Both the position numbers and the translations under genes were made by a program. Positions 18,357-27,577 of a stretch of DNA of 64,000 nucleotides are shown piece after piece. The notes beneath the pieces are model-generated. The model did no database searches, was not told where the DNA came from, and saw nothing but the letters and a program-made list of their open reading frames with translations. Source of the DNA: JACVRW01 sp963835705. Its GTDB lineage: Bacteria > Actinomycetota > Thermoleophilia > Solirubrobacterales > Thermoleophilaceae. Every line of letters begins with the position of its first letter. Position 1 is the stretch's first letter. The stretch spans positions 256,680-320,679 of the forward strand of contig CAWIGR010000012.1 of the NCBI GenBank assembly GCA_963835705.1, given 5' to 3'.

Positions 18357-18833
18357 GTGCATCCCATCGGCTACGAGCAGTGCACAATCACGGACGGAAG
18401 GGGCGATGGTGTGTTCGCCACCCGATGTTTCGTCGTCGGAGAGACGGTGATGGTCGGCGTGATCGAGTGTCGAGTCGCCGCGAACGACTCCCATGCAACT
18501 CAGGTGAGCCGCACCGAGTGGGTGCGCCACGGCGGCCTGGGGCCGAAGATCAATCACTCCTGCAGCCCGAACTGCGGCGTGCGGCTGAACGACGCAGGAG
18601 CCTACGACTTCGTGGCCCGCGAGCCGATCGCGGCGGGCGAAGAGATCACCTTCGACTACGCCATGCGGAACTACTCGATCGAGCACTTCCCGAGCCGCTG
18701 CCTTTGTGGCTCAGATACATGTCGTGGTTCGATAACCGGTTGTAAGGATCTCCCCGCCGAGCGAAAGGCGGCCTACCGGGAGCTGGTCGCCCCCTACCTG
18801 CTGCAGATCGACCGAGAGACAAGCTCCTCCTAG
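18357..18833 (+). CDS. SET-domain protein (putative protein lysine methyltransferase)
   Basis: 158 residues forming essentially one SET domain: GDGVFATRCFVVGETVMVGV at the N-terminus, the cofactor/pseudoknot motif GLGPKINHSCSPNC (about residues 60-73), GEEITFDYAM (about 96-105) and a post-SET cysteine cluster CLCGSDTCRGSITG. These are the SAM- and lysine-channel motifs of eukaryote-type SET enzymes, rare and usually horizontally acquired in bacteria. GTG at 18357 after GAGAGG. Target protein unknown; no ribosomal or histone-like gene is adjacent. Confidence 0.88.
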   Translation: MHPIGYEQCTITDGRGDGVFATRCFVVGETVMVGVIECRVAANDSHATQVSRTEWVRHGGLGPKINHSCSPNCGVRLNDAGAYDFVAREPIAAGEEITFDYAMRNYSIEHFPSRCLCGSDTCRGSITGCKDLPAERKAAYRELVAPYLLQIDRETSSS

Positions 18834-18928
18834 CCGGATCACCGCTAGCCGTCACACGGTTGACGATCATGCCCGAGCCGGGTTGCGAGCCATTCTTCCG
18901 TCCGCCGCCGGTCGAGTAGCGGCTTGGG

Positions 18929-19261
18929 CTAGTGGGTTCGACGCAACGTCGTGCCGCGCATCTCGTCCGCCGGCTGCACATGCGTCTCCATGGCATTGAA
19001 GTGGCCGATGGAGGCGTGGGCGTCATCTTCGTAGGCCTCCAAGGCTTGCATCACGGCCGCGCGCGGTGACGCTGCCTCGAACTCGGATGACACCGAGAGC
19101 CAGACGTTCCCGAGCTCCTCCCGCAGGCCGGACAGGCCCTCGTCCCACGCGCCTCGCCGGGTGAATTGCTTGCGAAAGGTGGCCAACCCCTGATCGACAC
19201 TCGACTTCGGAAACCGGCCCGCGATTGTGACGTGGTAACGGCGCATTCCTGTAGTCAACAT
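18929..19261 (-). CDS. Hypothetical protein
   Basis: About 110 residues, start ATG 19261 or 19246 (MRRYHVTIAGRFPKSSVDQG). No family recognised. Predicted mixed alpha/beta without membrane segments; an ALEAYEDDAHASIGHFNAME stretch near the C-terminus looks helical. Codon use is GC3-rich as in real genes. Isolated between the SET gene and a gene-poor stretch. Confidence 0.5.
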   Translation of the reverse strand: MLTTGMRRYHVTIAGRFPKSSVDQGLATFRKQFTRRGAWDEGLSGLREELGNVWLSVSSEFEAASPRAAVMQALEAYEDDAHASIGHFNAMETHVQPADEMRGTTLRRTH

Positions 19262-19768
19262 GACTGCCGCCGCCCGTGGGCCCGGCACATGTCCCCGGTG
19301 TCTTCGTCCGCGCCCGTCCGCACCGTGCGTGTGTGCTCGTCCTGATCGCCGGGCTCTAGGCGCGAACCCGCGCGCCGGAAGCCTCGGCCTGACGGCCGGT
19401 CTGCTGGAGTGGGCCGACGCGCGTAGCGGCGAAGCGACGCTGTCGGCCGAGTGGTTCGTCGCGATGCTCCGATCGTTGAGCGGGGTGCGCTCGATCTCGT
19501 CGTCGATGCCAGCAACGGAAAACTCCCTCGCGGAGCTGCAGCGCTCCTGTGTGTTCGTTGACCGCTGTCCGCACGCTGCCAAGCTAAAGCGAGTCCAGCC
19601 GAGCTGCCGCGCGCGCTCCTTCACTCCCCATCGGGGGTCGAAGAGCTTCCCAGGCGGCCGCTGCCGGAGCTGTCAAGTCCCAGGACTAGTGAAGAAACGG
19701 CCGTCCAACGTAGACCTGACCAGTCGCTGGATGCGGACAACGTGCGGGCGCTCCTGGAGGACGGGCCT
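19262..19768. other. Gene-poor intergenic stretch
   Basis: Open frames on both strands show no recognisable protein. GGAGG at 19756-19760 serves the small gene that follows. Confidence 0.35.
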
Positions 19769-20053
19769 ATGCAAGCCAAGACGGTCGAGGTCGATGCCGT
19801 GGAGGGCCGGCCACCCAAGACGATTGACGTCCCAGATGAGAGGGGCGGCGCCTGCCGGTATTGCCTGGCGCAGTGGACTCAGGAGGGCATGACGGCGGCC
19901 CTACACGTTTCTCTTCGCCGTCTAATCTGCTCTTGCGCCCGCCACCTGGGCTGTGCTTCTCGCGTGTCGTCCCGCTGCGGAATCCGGAGGGGAGCGGGGG
20001 TGTTCATTCACTGCGCCGACGCGCGCCGAGGTGTTGGCCCATCCCTCACGTGA
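19769..20053 (+). CDS. Small hypothetical protein with CxxC
   Basis: ATG 19769 lies 8 nt after GGAGG. The first 45 residues (MQAKTVEVDAVEGRPPKTID, GACRYCLAQWTQEG) read like a genuine compact domain with a CRYC metal-type pair; beyond about residue 48 the sequence becomes Arg/Cys-rich and may have left the native frame. Function unknown. Confidence 0.4.
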   Translation: MQAKTVEVDAVEGRPPKTIDVPDERGGACRYCLAQWTQEGMTAALHVSLRRLICSCARHLGCASRVSSRCGIRRGAGVFIHCADARRGVGPSLT

Positions 20054-20414
20054 GCTGACGCCGTCCCCCGGGGGGCCCAAGCCCTACGCCGTGTTGCGCG
20101 CGTCCCGGCCTTGCACAGGGCGCCTGCGGCCGGCGTGTCGATGCTTTCCCGTCCGTCATCCCCGCGAATCCGGTAGCGCGGCGCGGGCTCCTCACGCACG
20201 ACCTCTTCGATAGCCCGCGTGTGCCGGGGGGCTCGGTCGACTCGGACTCGACGGCGCCCCGGAGGGGCCTTGACACGGTCTCCCGGCTTTGAGACCACTG
20301 CTCTCACCCCTCCGTCCGTCAATCGTCTCGAGCGACATCGCGCCTGAGAGCCGCCGAAGCGGGGTATTTTCCCCGTAGGTCACAGCCGAAGACCCCGGAG
20401 CGAGAGAGGCAGAG
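20054..20414. other. Intergenic stretch upstream of hsp20
   Basis: No gene seen. A CGGGG-tatttt-CCCCG hairpin at about 20359-20374 sits 41 nt before the hsp20 ATG and could be part of its promoter or a leader structure. Confidence 0.35.
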
Positions 20415-20846
20415 ATGACGCTCTATTTTGATCCCTTTCGAGAGCTTGAGCAGCTGACCCAGCAGATCGTCTCCGGAGGGAGAAGCCCGCGCAGCTGCCC
20501 GATGGACGCCTATCGCCGTGGTGACGAGTTCATCGTCCACCTCGACCTGCCGGGCGCCGATCCCAGCTCGATCGACGTGACGGTTGAGAGAAATGCGTTG
20601 ACGGTGAGGGCGGAGCGGCACTTCGAGTTTAGGGAGGGCGATGAGCTGCTCGTTAGCGAGCGGCCCCAGGGCATTTTCAGCCGACAGCTCTCGCTTGGGG
20701 CCACGATTGACACCGACAGCATCGGGGCGAGCTACGAGGGTGGCGTCCTGACGCTCACCCTCGCAGTCTCCGAGGCGGCGAAACCTCGCAAGGTTGAGGT
20801 CCGGGCCAGCGGCGATCGAACGACGCTCGAGCCCGGCGCGTCTTAG
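20415..20846 (+). CDS. Hsp20/alpha-crystallin family small heat-shock protein
   Basis: 143-residue ATP-independent holdase chaperone. N-terminal DPFRELEQLTQQI, alpha-crystallin domain from about residue 33 (DAYRRGDEFIVHLDLPGADP, NALTVRAERHFEF) to the conserved ASYEGGVLTLTLAVSEAAKP. ATG preceded by GAGAGAGGCAG. No neighbouring chaperone genes. Likely heat- or stress-induced; a short CGGGG/CCCCG hairpin upstream is the only visible control candidate. Confidence 0.94.
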   Translation: MTLYFDPFRELEQLTQQIVSGGRSPRSCPMDAYRRGDEFIVHLDLPGADPSSIDVTVERNALTVRAERHFEFREGDELLVSERPQGIFSRQLSLGATIDTDSIGASYEGGVLTLTLAVSEAAKPRKVEVRASGDRTTLEPGAS

Positions 20847-21758
20847 GCGCTGGTCCGGGCCGTCCCAAGAAGAGCTAGGGCCTCTCGACGCGCGGGATTT
20901 GCGAACGGTCGAAGCCGTCGATGCCGGCGCGCTCGAGTTCCTCGAGACGGCGGTCCGTATCGGCGGGCAGGCGCTCCACGTCCCCGTTGATGCAGCCGCC
21001 GCTGAACGACCTTCAGCGGCGGGCTCGTGGGCAGCGCGGCGGCCGCTACTCGCGAGGACTCCCGCGCCGCGGCGATGCGCGCACGCGACTCGGCCAGCTC
21101 CACCGCGTCGGGCCGAAGCGCAGCGCGGCCCAGATGAACGCCGTGAACACCATGCCTGCGGTGGACCGCCGCCGCCCTCGCCGAAGCCAAGAAGGGCTTC
21201 CGGCGCGTCGAGGGCCACCGCGACCTGCCCGAGCTCACCGCCGCGCTCCGTCGCGAGCTAACCCCACCCCGACCGAGGAGGCCGCCGCTGCTCGCGCCGC
21301 CTGACGCACTCACCCGCTCAGGGCCGCCGCCGAAGATCTACAGCGGTCGGGACATCCTCCAGGAATTGGGCGCGCTGAGGTCGGGGAGCGGCTGCTGAAG
21401 GCCTTCGAGCCCGGGGACCATCAGCTGCTCGGCGTCCAGGGCTGGACCACGGCGAGCTGATGACCATGGCCGGATATGCGGAGCAGGCAGAGGCTCAGGC
21501 CGCCAGCGCGAGCGCATGACCGCTGCTATGCGCGCGATGGGCGAGCTCGACGCTCAGGATCAGGAGGAGGTCGTGCGCTACACGGCCAAGCTGCGATCGG
21601 AGCGGGTCCGTGGCTGACGAGCTCATTTCATCATTCACCCGCCGCCGTGGCCGAGCACTGCCTTCGCCAGGCGGCGGCCTCGACGTCATCCGCATTGCAG
21701 GCACGTTCGCTGCGGGTCACATCAGCCGCGCGGCCGTCGCTGCCGCTCGGCCGCCGGG
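20847..21758. other. Degraded mobile-element-like DNA
   Basis: About 900 nt without an intact gene. At 21156-21290 a frame reads LRWTAAALAEAKKGFRRVEG, HRDLPELTAALRRELTPP, resembling the C-terminal tail of an IS256-type transposase. At 21490-21620 short ORFs (GELDAQDQEEVVRYTAKLRS) look like helical fragments. Treated as remnants; no complete element is visible. Confidence 0.35.
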
Positions 21759-22919
21759 TCACCGCTTGGCGCTGTAGGAGTGGGCGCCGGTGCCGGCCAG
21801 CTTGCCGCCGTCGACGATCAGGTACTCGTCCGGGATCGGGCGGTCGTCGAACCAGCACTCGAGGATCTCGCGGGTGCCGGCGGCGTAGCGGGCCTGGGCC
21901 GACAGGCTGGTGCCCGAGGTGTGCGGGGTCATGCCGTGGTGGGGCATGGTCCGCCAGGGATGATCCTGCGGAGCGGGCTGGGGGTACCAGACATCGCCGG
22001 CGTAGCCGGCGAGCTGGCCCGACTCGAGCGCCCGCACGATCGCGTCGCGGTCGCAGATCTTGCCGCGCGCGGTGTTGATGAGGTATGTGCCGCGGCGCAT
22101 TGTGTCGAGGAGCTCGTCGTCGAAGAGCCCCTCCGTCTCCGGGTGCAGCGGCGCGTTGATCGTGACCACATCGCACCCGGGCACCATGTCCTGGGTGCTC
22201 TCGTGGTAGGTGAGGCCGAGCTCTCGCTCCACCTCCTCGGGGAGGCGGTGACGATCGGTGTAGTGCAGCCCCACCTCGAAGGGCTTGAGCCGCCGCAGCA
22301 CCGCGGAGCCGATCCGCCCTGCCCCCACGGTGCCGACCTCCATGCCCTCCAGGTCATAGGACCGCGACACGCAGTCGGCGATGTTCCAGCCCGCGTCGAT
22401 CACCCACTGGTACGACGGGAGGTAGTTGCGCACGAGCGCGAGGATCATCATCACCACGTGCTCGGAGACGCTGATGCTGTTCGAGAAGGTCACCTCCGCC
22501 ACGGTGATGCCGTTCTCGATCGCCGCGTCGATGTCGACGTGGTCGGAGCCGATCCCCGCCGTCACCGCCAGCTTGAGCTTGGGCGCCTTTGCGATCCGCT
22601 CCGCGGTCAGGTAGGCGGGCCAGAAGGGCTGCGAGATCACGATCTCGGCCTCACGAAGCTCGCGATCCAGCACCGAGTCGGGCCCCTCCTTGTCGGAGGT
22701 GACGATCAGCTTGTGCCCGCGTCCCTCGACGAACTCGCGCAACCCGAGCTCGCCCGACACGCAGCCCAGCAGCTCCCCCGGCGTGAAGTCGATGTCCTCA
22801 GGAGACGGTGTGTTCTGGCCGCCGTGGTACTGCTCGATCGTGGGCACGGAGTCGCGCGCATAGGACGGCGGATACCCGCTGACGGGGTCGTCGTAGAGAA
22901 CGCAGATGATGTTCGTCAT
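21759..22919 (-). CDS. NAD-dependent formate dehydrogenase
   Basis: Single-subunit, metal-free formate oxidation to CO2 with NAD reduction (D-2-hydroxyacid dehydrogenase family). 386 residues: substrate Asn in VTFSNSISVSEHV, Rossmann VGAGRIGSAVL, cofactor Asp in YTDRHRLP (specific for NAD), catalytic Arg in NTARGK and His in MTPHTSGTSLSAQARYA. N-terminal PSYARDSVPTI, GQNTPSPEDIDFTPGELLG typical of bacterial methylotroph-type enzymes. ATG 22919, RBS AAAGGACC. No methylotrophy genes beside it, so probably energy or formate detoxification. Confidence 0.95.
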   Translation of the reverse strand: MTNIICVLYDDPVSGYPPSYARDSVPTIEQYHGGQNTPSPEDIDFTPGELLGCVSGELGLREFVEGRGHKLIVTSDKEGPDSVLDRELREAEIVISQPFWPAYLTAERIAKAPKLKLAVTAGIGSDHVDIDAAIENGITVAEVTFSNSISVSEHVVMMILALVRNYLPSYQWVIDAGWNIADCVSRSYDLEGMEVGTVGAGRIGSAVLRRLKPFEVGLHYTDRHRLPEEVERELGLTYHESTQDMVPGCDVVTINAPLHPETEGLFDDELLDTMRRGTYLINTARGKICDRDAIVRALESGQLAGYAGDVWYPQPAPQDHPWRTMPHHGMTPHTSGTSLSAQARYAAGTREILECWFDDRPIPDEYLIVDGGKLAGTGAHSYSAKR

Positions 22920-23045
22920 CGGGGTCCTTTCGTCGGTCTCGCCTGGGGGGGCTCGTGACGCGTCGGCGCAGACTCCCGATCGCTCACGGACGCGACGGGG
23001 CGCCGCGGATGCCGGCTCCTCGATCGCGTCTGGCCGTTCTCGGCG

Positions 23046-23342
23046 TCATGCGCCGCCCACCGCTCGGAAGTGGCCCTCCACGGTCTCGCGGTCGAGATGC
23101 CGCGACGCCATGATGATCAGCGGGCCAATCGCGTCCTCGGGGACGAACGCCAGGTCGAGCAGTACAGCGCGCGCCTCCTCGGGCGTTTGCGTCCGGACGG
23201 CGGCGTCCGGGTCCGCTCGGCGCAGCCGCTCGGCAAGCCGCAGCGCGTCCGCCTGCTCCGCGAAGCGGAACGCCTGGCGCGGCGGCCTCGCTAGCTCGAC
23301 GATCACGAACGATGTTGGCGCGGTCTCGGGGACTTCGCTCAC
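23046..23342 (-). CDS. Hypothetical protein
   Basis: 98 residues from GTG 23342, chosen for AAGGAGG 8 nt upstream. Compact alpha/beta protein (TSFVIVELARPPRQAFRFAE, DAIGPLIIMASRHLDRETVE) without membrane segment or metal motif. No family recognised. Monocistronic between formate dehydrogenase and two other small genes. Confidence 0.6.
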   Translation of the reverse strand: MSEVPETAPTSFVIVELARPPRQAFRFAEQADALRLAERLRRADPDAAVRTQTPEEARAVLLDLAFVPEDAIGPLIIMASRHLDRETVEGHFRAVGGA

Positions 23343-23474
23343 GCTGCTCACCTCCTTGGTCGCTGCCGGATCGTCCCCCCACGCCGCCCGGTTCATCACG
23401 CGCCTCGCCCGATCGCTTCGGTCGTCCACGGTCGGCCGCTCGTCGCCGTGCCCCTCGCGGCGTAGGCGGCTGGC

Positions 23475-23684
23475 TTAATCGTGCGAAGCCTCGAGGTGCG
23501 TGTAGCGCGGATCTGCACCGCCGACCTCGCGGCCGTTTAACCAGGCACGGCCAACTCCGCGCGTAGCCAAGTCGTGCCGGGCCTTGACGGCCTGCCCAAC
23601 CCGGCGGTCGCCATCGGCGCGGTGCAGTCCACCTCGCCGTCGCGCTGCCCCCTCGGAGGCACGGTGTCGCTCATTGCTCGTCAT
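23475..23684 (-). CDS. Small hypothetical protein
   Basis: 69 residues, Arg-rich, ATG 23684 after GGAAGG. Follows the next gene (23705-23962) by 20 nt on the same strand, so the pair is probably one transcript. C-terminal GVGRAWLNGREVGGADPRYT. Function unknown; may be a chance frame. Confidence 0.4.
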   Translation of the reverse strand: MTSNERHRASEGAARRRGGLHRADGDRRVGQAVKARHDLATRGVGRAWLNGREVGGADPRYTHLEASHD

Positions 23685-23704
23685 GGTCTCAACCTTCCAG
23701 TCCT

Positions 23705-23962
23705 CTAGGTACAAGCGAGTGCGCGGCTCTCGGCGAGCAGTTCGAAAGGGCCCGCGTTGAGCCCTCGGTAGCCCTCGTCGTCGACCCAGTTGAGCCAGGC
23801 CTCCCGCGCTGTGACTTGATCGCCCGCGCCCCGCAGCCGGACGTAGGCTCCGAACTCGGTCGACGTGCCAACGGCGGCGTCAAAGCGCTCGCCCAGCCGA
23901 TCCTGCTCGACCAGCGCCGCCTCGAGCCGCTGCACGGCGCGGTCGCGTTCCTCGCTTGCCAT
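23705..23962 (-). CDS. Small hypothetical protein
   Basis: 85 residues from ATG 23962 (or ATG 23971). N-terminal amphipathic helix (RDRAVQRLEAALVEQDRLGE) then AWLNWVDDEGYRGLNAGPFE, a conserved-looking aromatic segment. Soluble, no cysteine motif. Function unknown. Confidence 0.55.
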   Translation of the reverse strand: MASEERDRAVQRLEAALVEQDRLGERFDAAVGTSTEFGAYVRLRGAGDQVTAREAWLNWVDDEGYRGLNAGPFELLAESRALACT

Positions 23963-24139
23963 GGCCCTCATCCTTTCAGTCCCTCTGTGGGGGGCCGCAC
24001 GAAAGGAAGAGAGAGAGTGAGACCTAACGAACGATCAGTCTTTGGAAAAGACTACTCCGATGAGCGCCACCCGAAGCGCGACACCAATCTCACCGAAATG
24101 GCGCGAGTTTCGCCAAGCGTTTCGCTAGACCCTCCGCAC

Positions 24140-24350
24140 CGACACTTCCGCTCCGCGCGACACGCGAGCGTCTCGGCCGGCACCGAGCTGGCTCCCGCTC
24201 TGGACGAAAAGCAAGCGTCAGCCATGGCGGCGGGTCGCTTCTGCATTTCGTCCAACTCGATACCCGGGTCCGTCGGGCCGGCGCCCTCGCTTCTGCCTCC
24301 GAGCAGCAGTGCCGATTCGCAGTCCAACCGACCAGTTCCGCTGCCGCTAG
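24140..24350. repeat. Dispersed intergenic repeat, copy H (composite)
   Basis: Left part contains CGGCCGGCACCGAGCTGGCT, near-identical in inverse to a segment at 54890-54930; right part resembles 44820-44900 in inverse (CTTCTGCCTCCGAGCAGCAG). Non-coding. Belongs to the intergenic repeat family also seen near 27.4, 37.7, 42.6, 43.2, 44.8, 46.9 and 54.9 kb. Confidence 0.55.
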
Positions 24351-24370
24351 TCGCGCAAGGCAGGAGGCGC

Positions 24371-24784
24371 TTAGGTCGCCGGCATCAGTCCGAGCTGGCC
24401 GAGCAGCTCGGCCTGATCGAAGTAAAGATGTTCCGGGGCCAGCTCGTCGCCGCGAAGCTCATAACTCGACATCCAGCGGAAGTCGACGTGCCGTCCCGTG
24501 GCCGCGACGTCGCCTGCCGGCGTAAGCATGACACCGGTGTGCGAGCCGATGAACCGGCCCTCGGCGGCGACGACGGATCCTTCGGCGAGAAGGCCCGACG
24601 CCTCAAGACGCCCGTCCGGAAACGCGTCCCAGAACACACCCAGGAAGCCCAGAACCTCCTCGCGGCCGTGCACCGAGGCGTTCGGGGCGACGAAGTCGGC
24701 GTCGTCGCTCCACGGCCCGGCGTCCGCGTCCCGTGCGTTGAACGCCTCGACATGCCGTTCGACGACGCGCTTGGGATCAGCCAT
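24371..24784 (-). CDS. SnoaL-like (NTF2-fold) protein
   Basis: 137 residues: helix VVERHVEAFNARDAD, DFVAPNASVHGREEVLGFLG, FDAFPDGR-type segment, FRWMSSYELRGDEL. NTF2-fold cone, as in polyketide cyclases, ester cyclases and limonene-epoxide-hydrolase relatives; the residues that would define a reaction are not clear. ATG 24784 with AGGAGG upstream. One of five such proteins in the window. Function unknown. Confidence 0.8.
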   Translation of the reverse strand: MADPKRVVERHVEAFNARDADAGPWSDDADFVAPNASVHGREEVLGFLGVFWDAFPDGRLEASGLLAEGSVVAAEGRFIGSHTGVMLTPAGDVAATGRHVDFRWMSSYELRGDELAPEHLYFDQAELLGQLGLMPAT

Positions 24785-24913
24785 CAGGCCGTACCTCCTG
24801 TCGGTTGCCGTGCGCGGATACCCGCACTCCGCGACGGTCTTCTGACAATCGGCGGCGAGCGCCGCCGCGGCTTGCGCTTTCGCGGCGGTCGGACCCCGCT
24901 GGCCGGTGTTCGA

Positions 24914-25360
24914 CTATGTCGAGCCCGCCGAACGTGCATGACCTGCCGGGTTCACGGCGACGTGGGCTACGACCAGAACTCGTCCCACGCGTATTGGTCG
25001 CGCAGAGTACTCCCAACCCTCGGTCACCCGGCCGTCCTTGAGCTGGAAGACGATGCAGACGTCAACGCCCAGGTGCTTGCCATCTCGCTCCGCGCTGTTG
25101 TGCTGAATGCCGACCACCCGCTCGTCATCTGCGAGCAAGTGCTGCAGCCCGGCCTGGAAGGTCCCTCCGGTCTCCTGCCCCAGCCGGGCGAAGTAGGCGA
25201 ACGTCGCGTCGCGGCCCTGATAATCGTCGGCCAGCGAGCTCCGCCCGGTCCCATGCCACACGGCGTTTTCGTCGAAGATTTCGGTGAGCGTGTTCATGTC
25301 GCCCGAGTTGAAGGCCTGGTAACCGCGCCGAATGGTTGTGGCGTTTTGATCTGCTCCCAT
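24914..25360 (-). CDS. SnoaL-like (NTF2-fold) protein, probable 3' frameshift
   Basis: N-terminal TIRRGYQAFNSGDMNTLTEI, FDENAVWHGTGRSSLADDYQ, HLGVDVCIVFQLKDGRVTEG are family-typical. The expected ending DQYAWDEFWS-stop lies in another frame at 24995-24967, so one base near 24997 appears wrong and the annotated last about 25 residues (to 24914) are non-native. Probable true end is 24967. Function unknown. Confidence 0.75.
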   Translation of the reverse strand: MGADQNATTIRRGYQAFNSGDMNTLTEIFDENAVWHGTGRSSLADDYQGRDATFAYFARLGQETGGTFQAGLQHLLADDERVVGIQHNSAERDGKHLGVDVCIVFQLKDGRVTEGWEYSARPIRVGRVLVVAHVAVNPAGHARSAGST

Positions 25361-25596
25361 CGCTTCCCTCCTGCTCGCTGTTCTCAGTCCTCGTGCAACG
25401 CTAATCCACTCCCGCTTCCCGTGGACAGCGGCATGTCAGCCCCAGCCCCCGAGACGCCCGCCGCTGACGGGCAGCAGAAGTGTCGGCTGGCGCTCGCACC
25501 CTGGCTGCCATTGCGCAAGAACAGTCGGGGCGTACCGCTCGAATCGAGCGACCGTACGGCACCGGGCCGCCCGCCTCCGTGGAATGCTCATGGAGT
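25361..25596. other. Intergenic DNA left of IS481
   Basis: No gene supported. Ends with the CCTAGG target duplicated by the IS481 insertion. Confidence 0.35.
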
Positions 25597-25602
25597 CCTA
25601 GG

Positions 25603-26662
25603 TGTAGTTCCTGAGCACGTTGGTTCATCCGGGCCCCCTTGGAGGCTGGGAGCTGCCAAGCACCCCAGTCCCAAGGAGGACACCGGATGAAGCTTCACGC
25701 TAACGCGGCGCTCAGCCTGAACAAGCGCCGGCTGCTGGCCGGCGCGTCGTCGAGGAGCGGGTGGACGCTGACGAAGGCGGCCGCGGCCGCCGAAGTCAGC
25801 GTCCGCTGCGCGCGCAAGTGGGTCGGCCGCTACCGCGCCGAGGGCGAGCTCGGGCTGCTCGATCGCTCCTCGGCGCCGGCGCGGGTCGCCAACCGCACGC
25901 CCGAGCGAGCGCGTCGAGGCGATCGCCGCGCTGCGGCGGTTGCGCTTCACCGGCCCGGAGATCGCCGAGCTGCTCGCGATGGCGCTCTCGACCGTCTCGG
26001 GCATCTTGACGCGGATCGGGATGGGCAAGCTCGGCCGGCTCGGGCTCGAGCCCGCCCAGCGCTACGAGCGCGCGCGGCCCGGCGAGCTGATCCACATCGA
26101 CGTCAAGAAGCTCGGCCGGATCGAGGGCGGCGCCGGCAAGCGCGTGACCGGCGCCGCGCAGCACTACAACCGCGCCGTCACCGACCGCACGGGCATCGAC
26201 GCAGCACGGTCGGCTGGGAGTTCGTCCACATCGCGATCGACGACTGCACCCGGCTGGCCTACGCCGAAGTGCTCCCCGACGAGAAGGCCACGACCGCGAT
26301 CGCCTTCCTGCGCCGCGCGATCGCGTTCTTCGCGCGCCACGGCATCAAGGTCGAGCGGCTGCTCACCGACAACGGCTCCGCCTACCGCTCGACCGTCCAC
26401 GCGATCGCCTGCCGCGCGCTCGGCATCCGCCACCTGCGCACCCGCCCCTACCGGCCCCAGACCAACGGCAAGGCCGAGCGCTTCATCCGCACCATGCTCG
26501 GCGGCTGGGCCTACGGCGCGATCTACCGCAACAGCCACGAACGCACCGCCGCCCTTGACGGCTGGCTCTGGCACTACAACCATCAACGCCGACACTCAGC
26601 CCTCGGCCACAAGCCCCCGATCGCTCGCCTCAACGAGCGAACCAACCTGCTCGGGACTTACA
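25603..26662 (+). mobile_element. IS481-family insertion sequence (1,060 bp)
   Basis: Terminal inverted repeats begin TGTAGTTCCTGAGCACGTTG on the left and match the right end (reverse of AACCTGCTCGGGACTTACA) at most positions over about 24 bp. CCTAGG is present directly on both sides (25597-25602 and 26663-26668), a 6-bp target duplication with the CTAG core favoured by this family. Ends and duplication make this a recent, well-delimited insertion even though its transposase is frameshifted. Confidence 0.88.
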
Positions 26663-26667
26663 CCTAG
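25687..26667 (+). pseudogene. IS481-family transposase with two compensating frameshifts
   Basis: N-terminal helix-turn-helix region (LTKAAAAAEVSVRCARKWVG) in frame 1, then after a 4-nt tandem duplication GAGCGAGC (25903-25910) frame 2 (LRRLRFTGPEIAELLAMALS, ELIHIDVKKLGRI), returning to frame 1 near 26200 for the catalytic core (FVHIAIDDCTRLAYAEVL, LLTDNGSAYRS, RPQTNGKAERFIRTM). The DDE residues are all present. Its stop TAG (26665-26667) lies in the duplicated target, not in the element. Confidence 0.85.
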
Positions 26668-26930
26668 GCTCGACGGCAGACCACGACGGTGTCGGCGTGT
26701 ACGCCGTCCTTCTTCATCGCCTCGGCGGCTGCCGGCGTCTGCAGAGCGGCGATAAGGGCCTCGAGGTCCGGGACATCCATCGTCAGCCCGACCTGGGTCG
26801 GCCTCTCCGGGTTCGTGTACGTCTTGATGTCGGTCACCCCGAGCGACCCGAAGAACTCTTCGCGCGTGGTCTGCGCCAGCCAGTGCTCGGTGTCATCGAC
26901 ATCGTGGTGGACAAGGATCTTCGGCATCAT
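26664..26930 (-). CDS. Conserved hypothetical protein
   Basis: 88 residues: MMPKILVHHDVDDTEHWLAQ, REEFFGSLGVTDIKTYTNPE, VGLTMDVPDLEALIAALQTP. It resembles a small alpha/beta-barrel-type dimeric family (antibiotic monooxygenase-like fold) often annotated hypothetical. RBS AGGGGAG before ATG. Its TAG stop falls in the CTAG of the IS481 target site; because the target was duplicated, the stop codon was preserved. Function unknown. Confidence 0.65.
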   Translation of the reverse strand: MMPKILVHHDVDDTEHWLAQTTREEFFGSLGVTDIKTYTNPERPTQVGLTMDVPDLEALIAALQTPAAAEAMKKDGVHADTVVVCRRA

Positions 26931-27577
26931 TTCTCCCCTTCGTTGCGCCCCAAACGTGATTCGGACCGGATTCGGCGCGGTCGATCGGCACTCTATCCGT
27001 GTCTGCTACGCCCACCTACAAAGGGAATTTTGAAGCTGGGCTTCGAAGAAACGGGCGCCGCCACGAGACGCTCGTTTCCGCGAAACCTCGCTAGCCCGAC
27101 GGAGGCTGGCAGTCACGGCGATGCAGGCGTCTGAACGGATTCGTCCGCCGTCGAAATGGTTACCGCTGGGACGAGATGCAGTGCCTCCGGCCTGACCCCC
27201 CGCGACCGCTTCGGCCACAAAGGGGGTCGTGTCGCGAACAGGCCCAAGCTCAGGGCAGCGGCCGTCTCGCCGTCGCGAGGAGAGTGTCGCTCCCGCGTGG
27301 TAGGAGCGGTCGTGCTCAGCCGACGGCGCGCTGCTGCTTCCGCCTGCTTGCACAAGTCGAGGTCGCGCTGAGACGAGTGCTGGTTTCCATGCAACGCGCT
27401 GGCGGGCTTGCGGACTAGCGGTTTCGTCCAAAGCAGCAGTCGGCCCGTCGCCGGGCTTTGTGTTGCTATCACGCGATTGCGAAAGCGCGGGGCATTTCGC
27501 ACGAGACACCTGCGCGGTCGTCGAGAACGAGTGTGGTCGCGTCTGCGCGAGAACGCGCCCGGCCGGCGCGACCAAGC
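26931..27577. other. Gene-free stretch containing repeat copy A
   Basis: No supported gene in about 650 nt. 27300-27500 holds a copy of the dispersed repeat (see separate entry). The remainder shows no recognised feature. Confidence 0.4.
27330..27500 (-). repeat. Dispersed intergenic repeat, copy A
   Basis: On the minus strand it contains GCTTTGGACGAAACCGCTAG, then TTGCATGGAAACCAGCACTC. This aligns almost base for base over about 90 nt with 42565-42672 on the plus strand, and its plus-strand CGTCCAAAGCAGCAG half aligns with 37682-37735. Confidence 0.65.
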
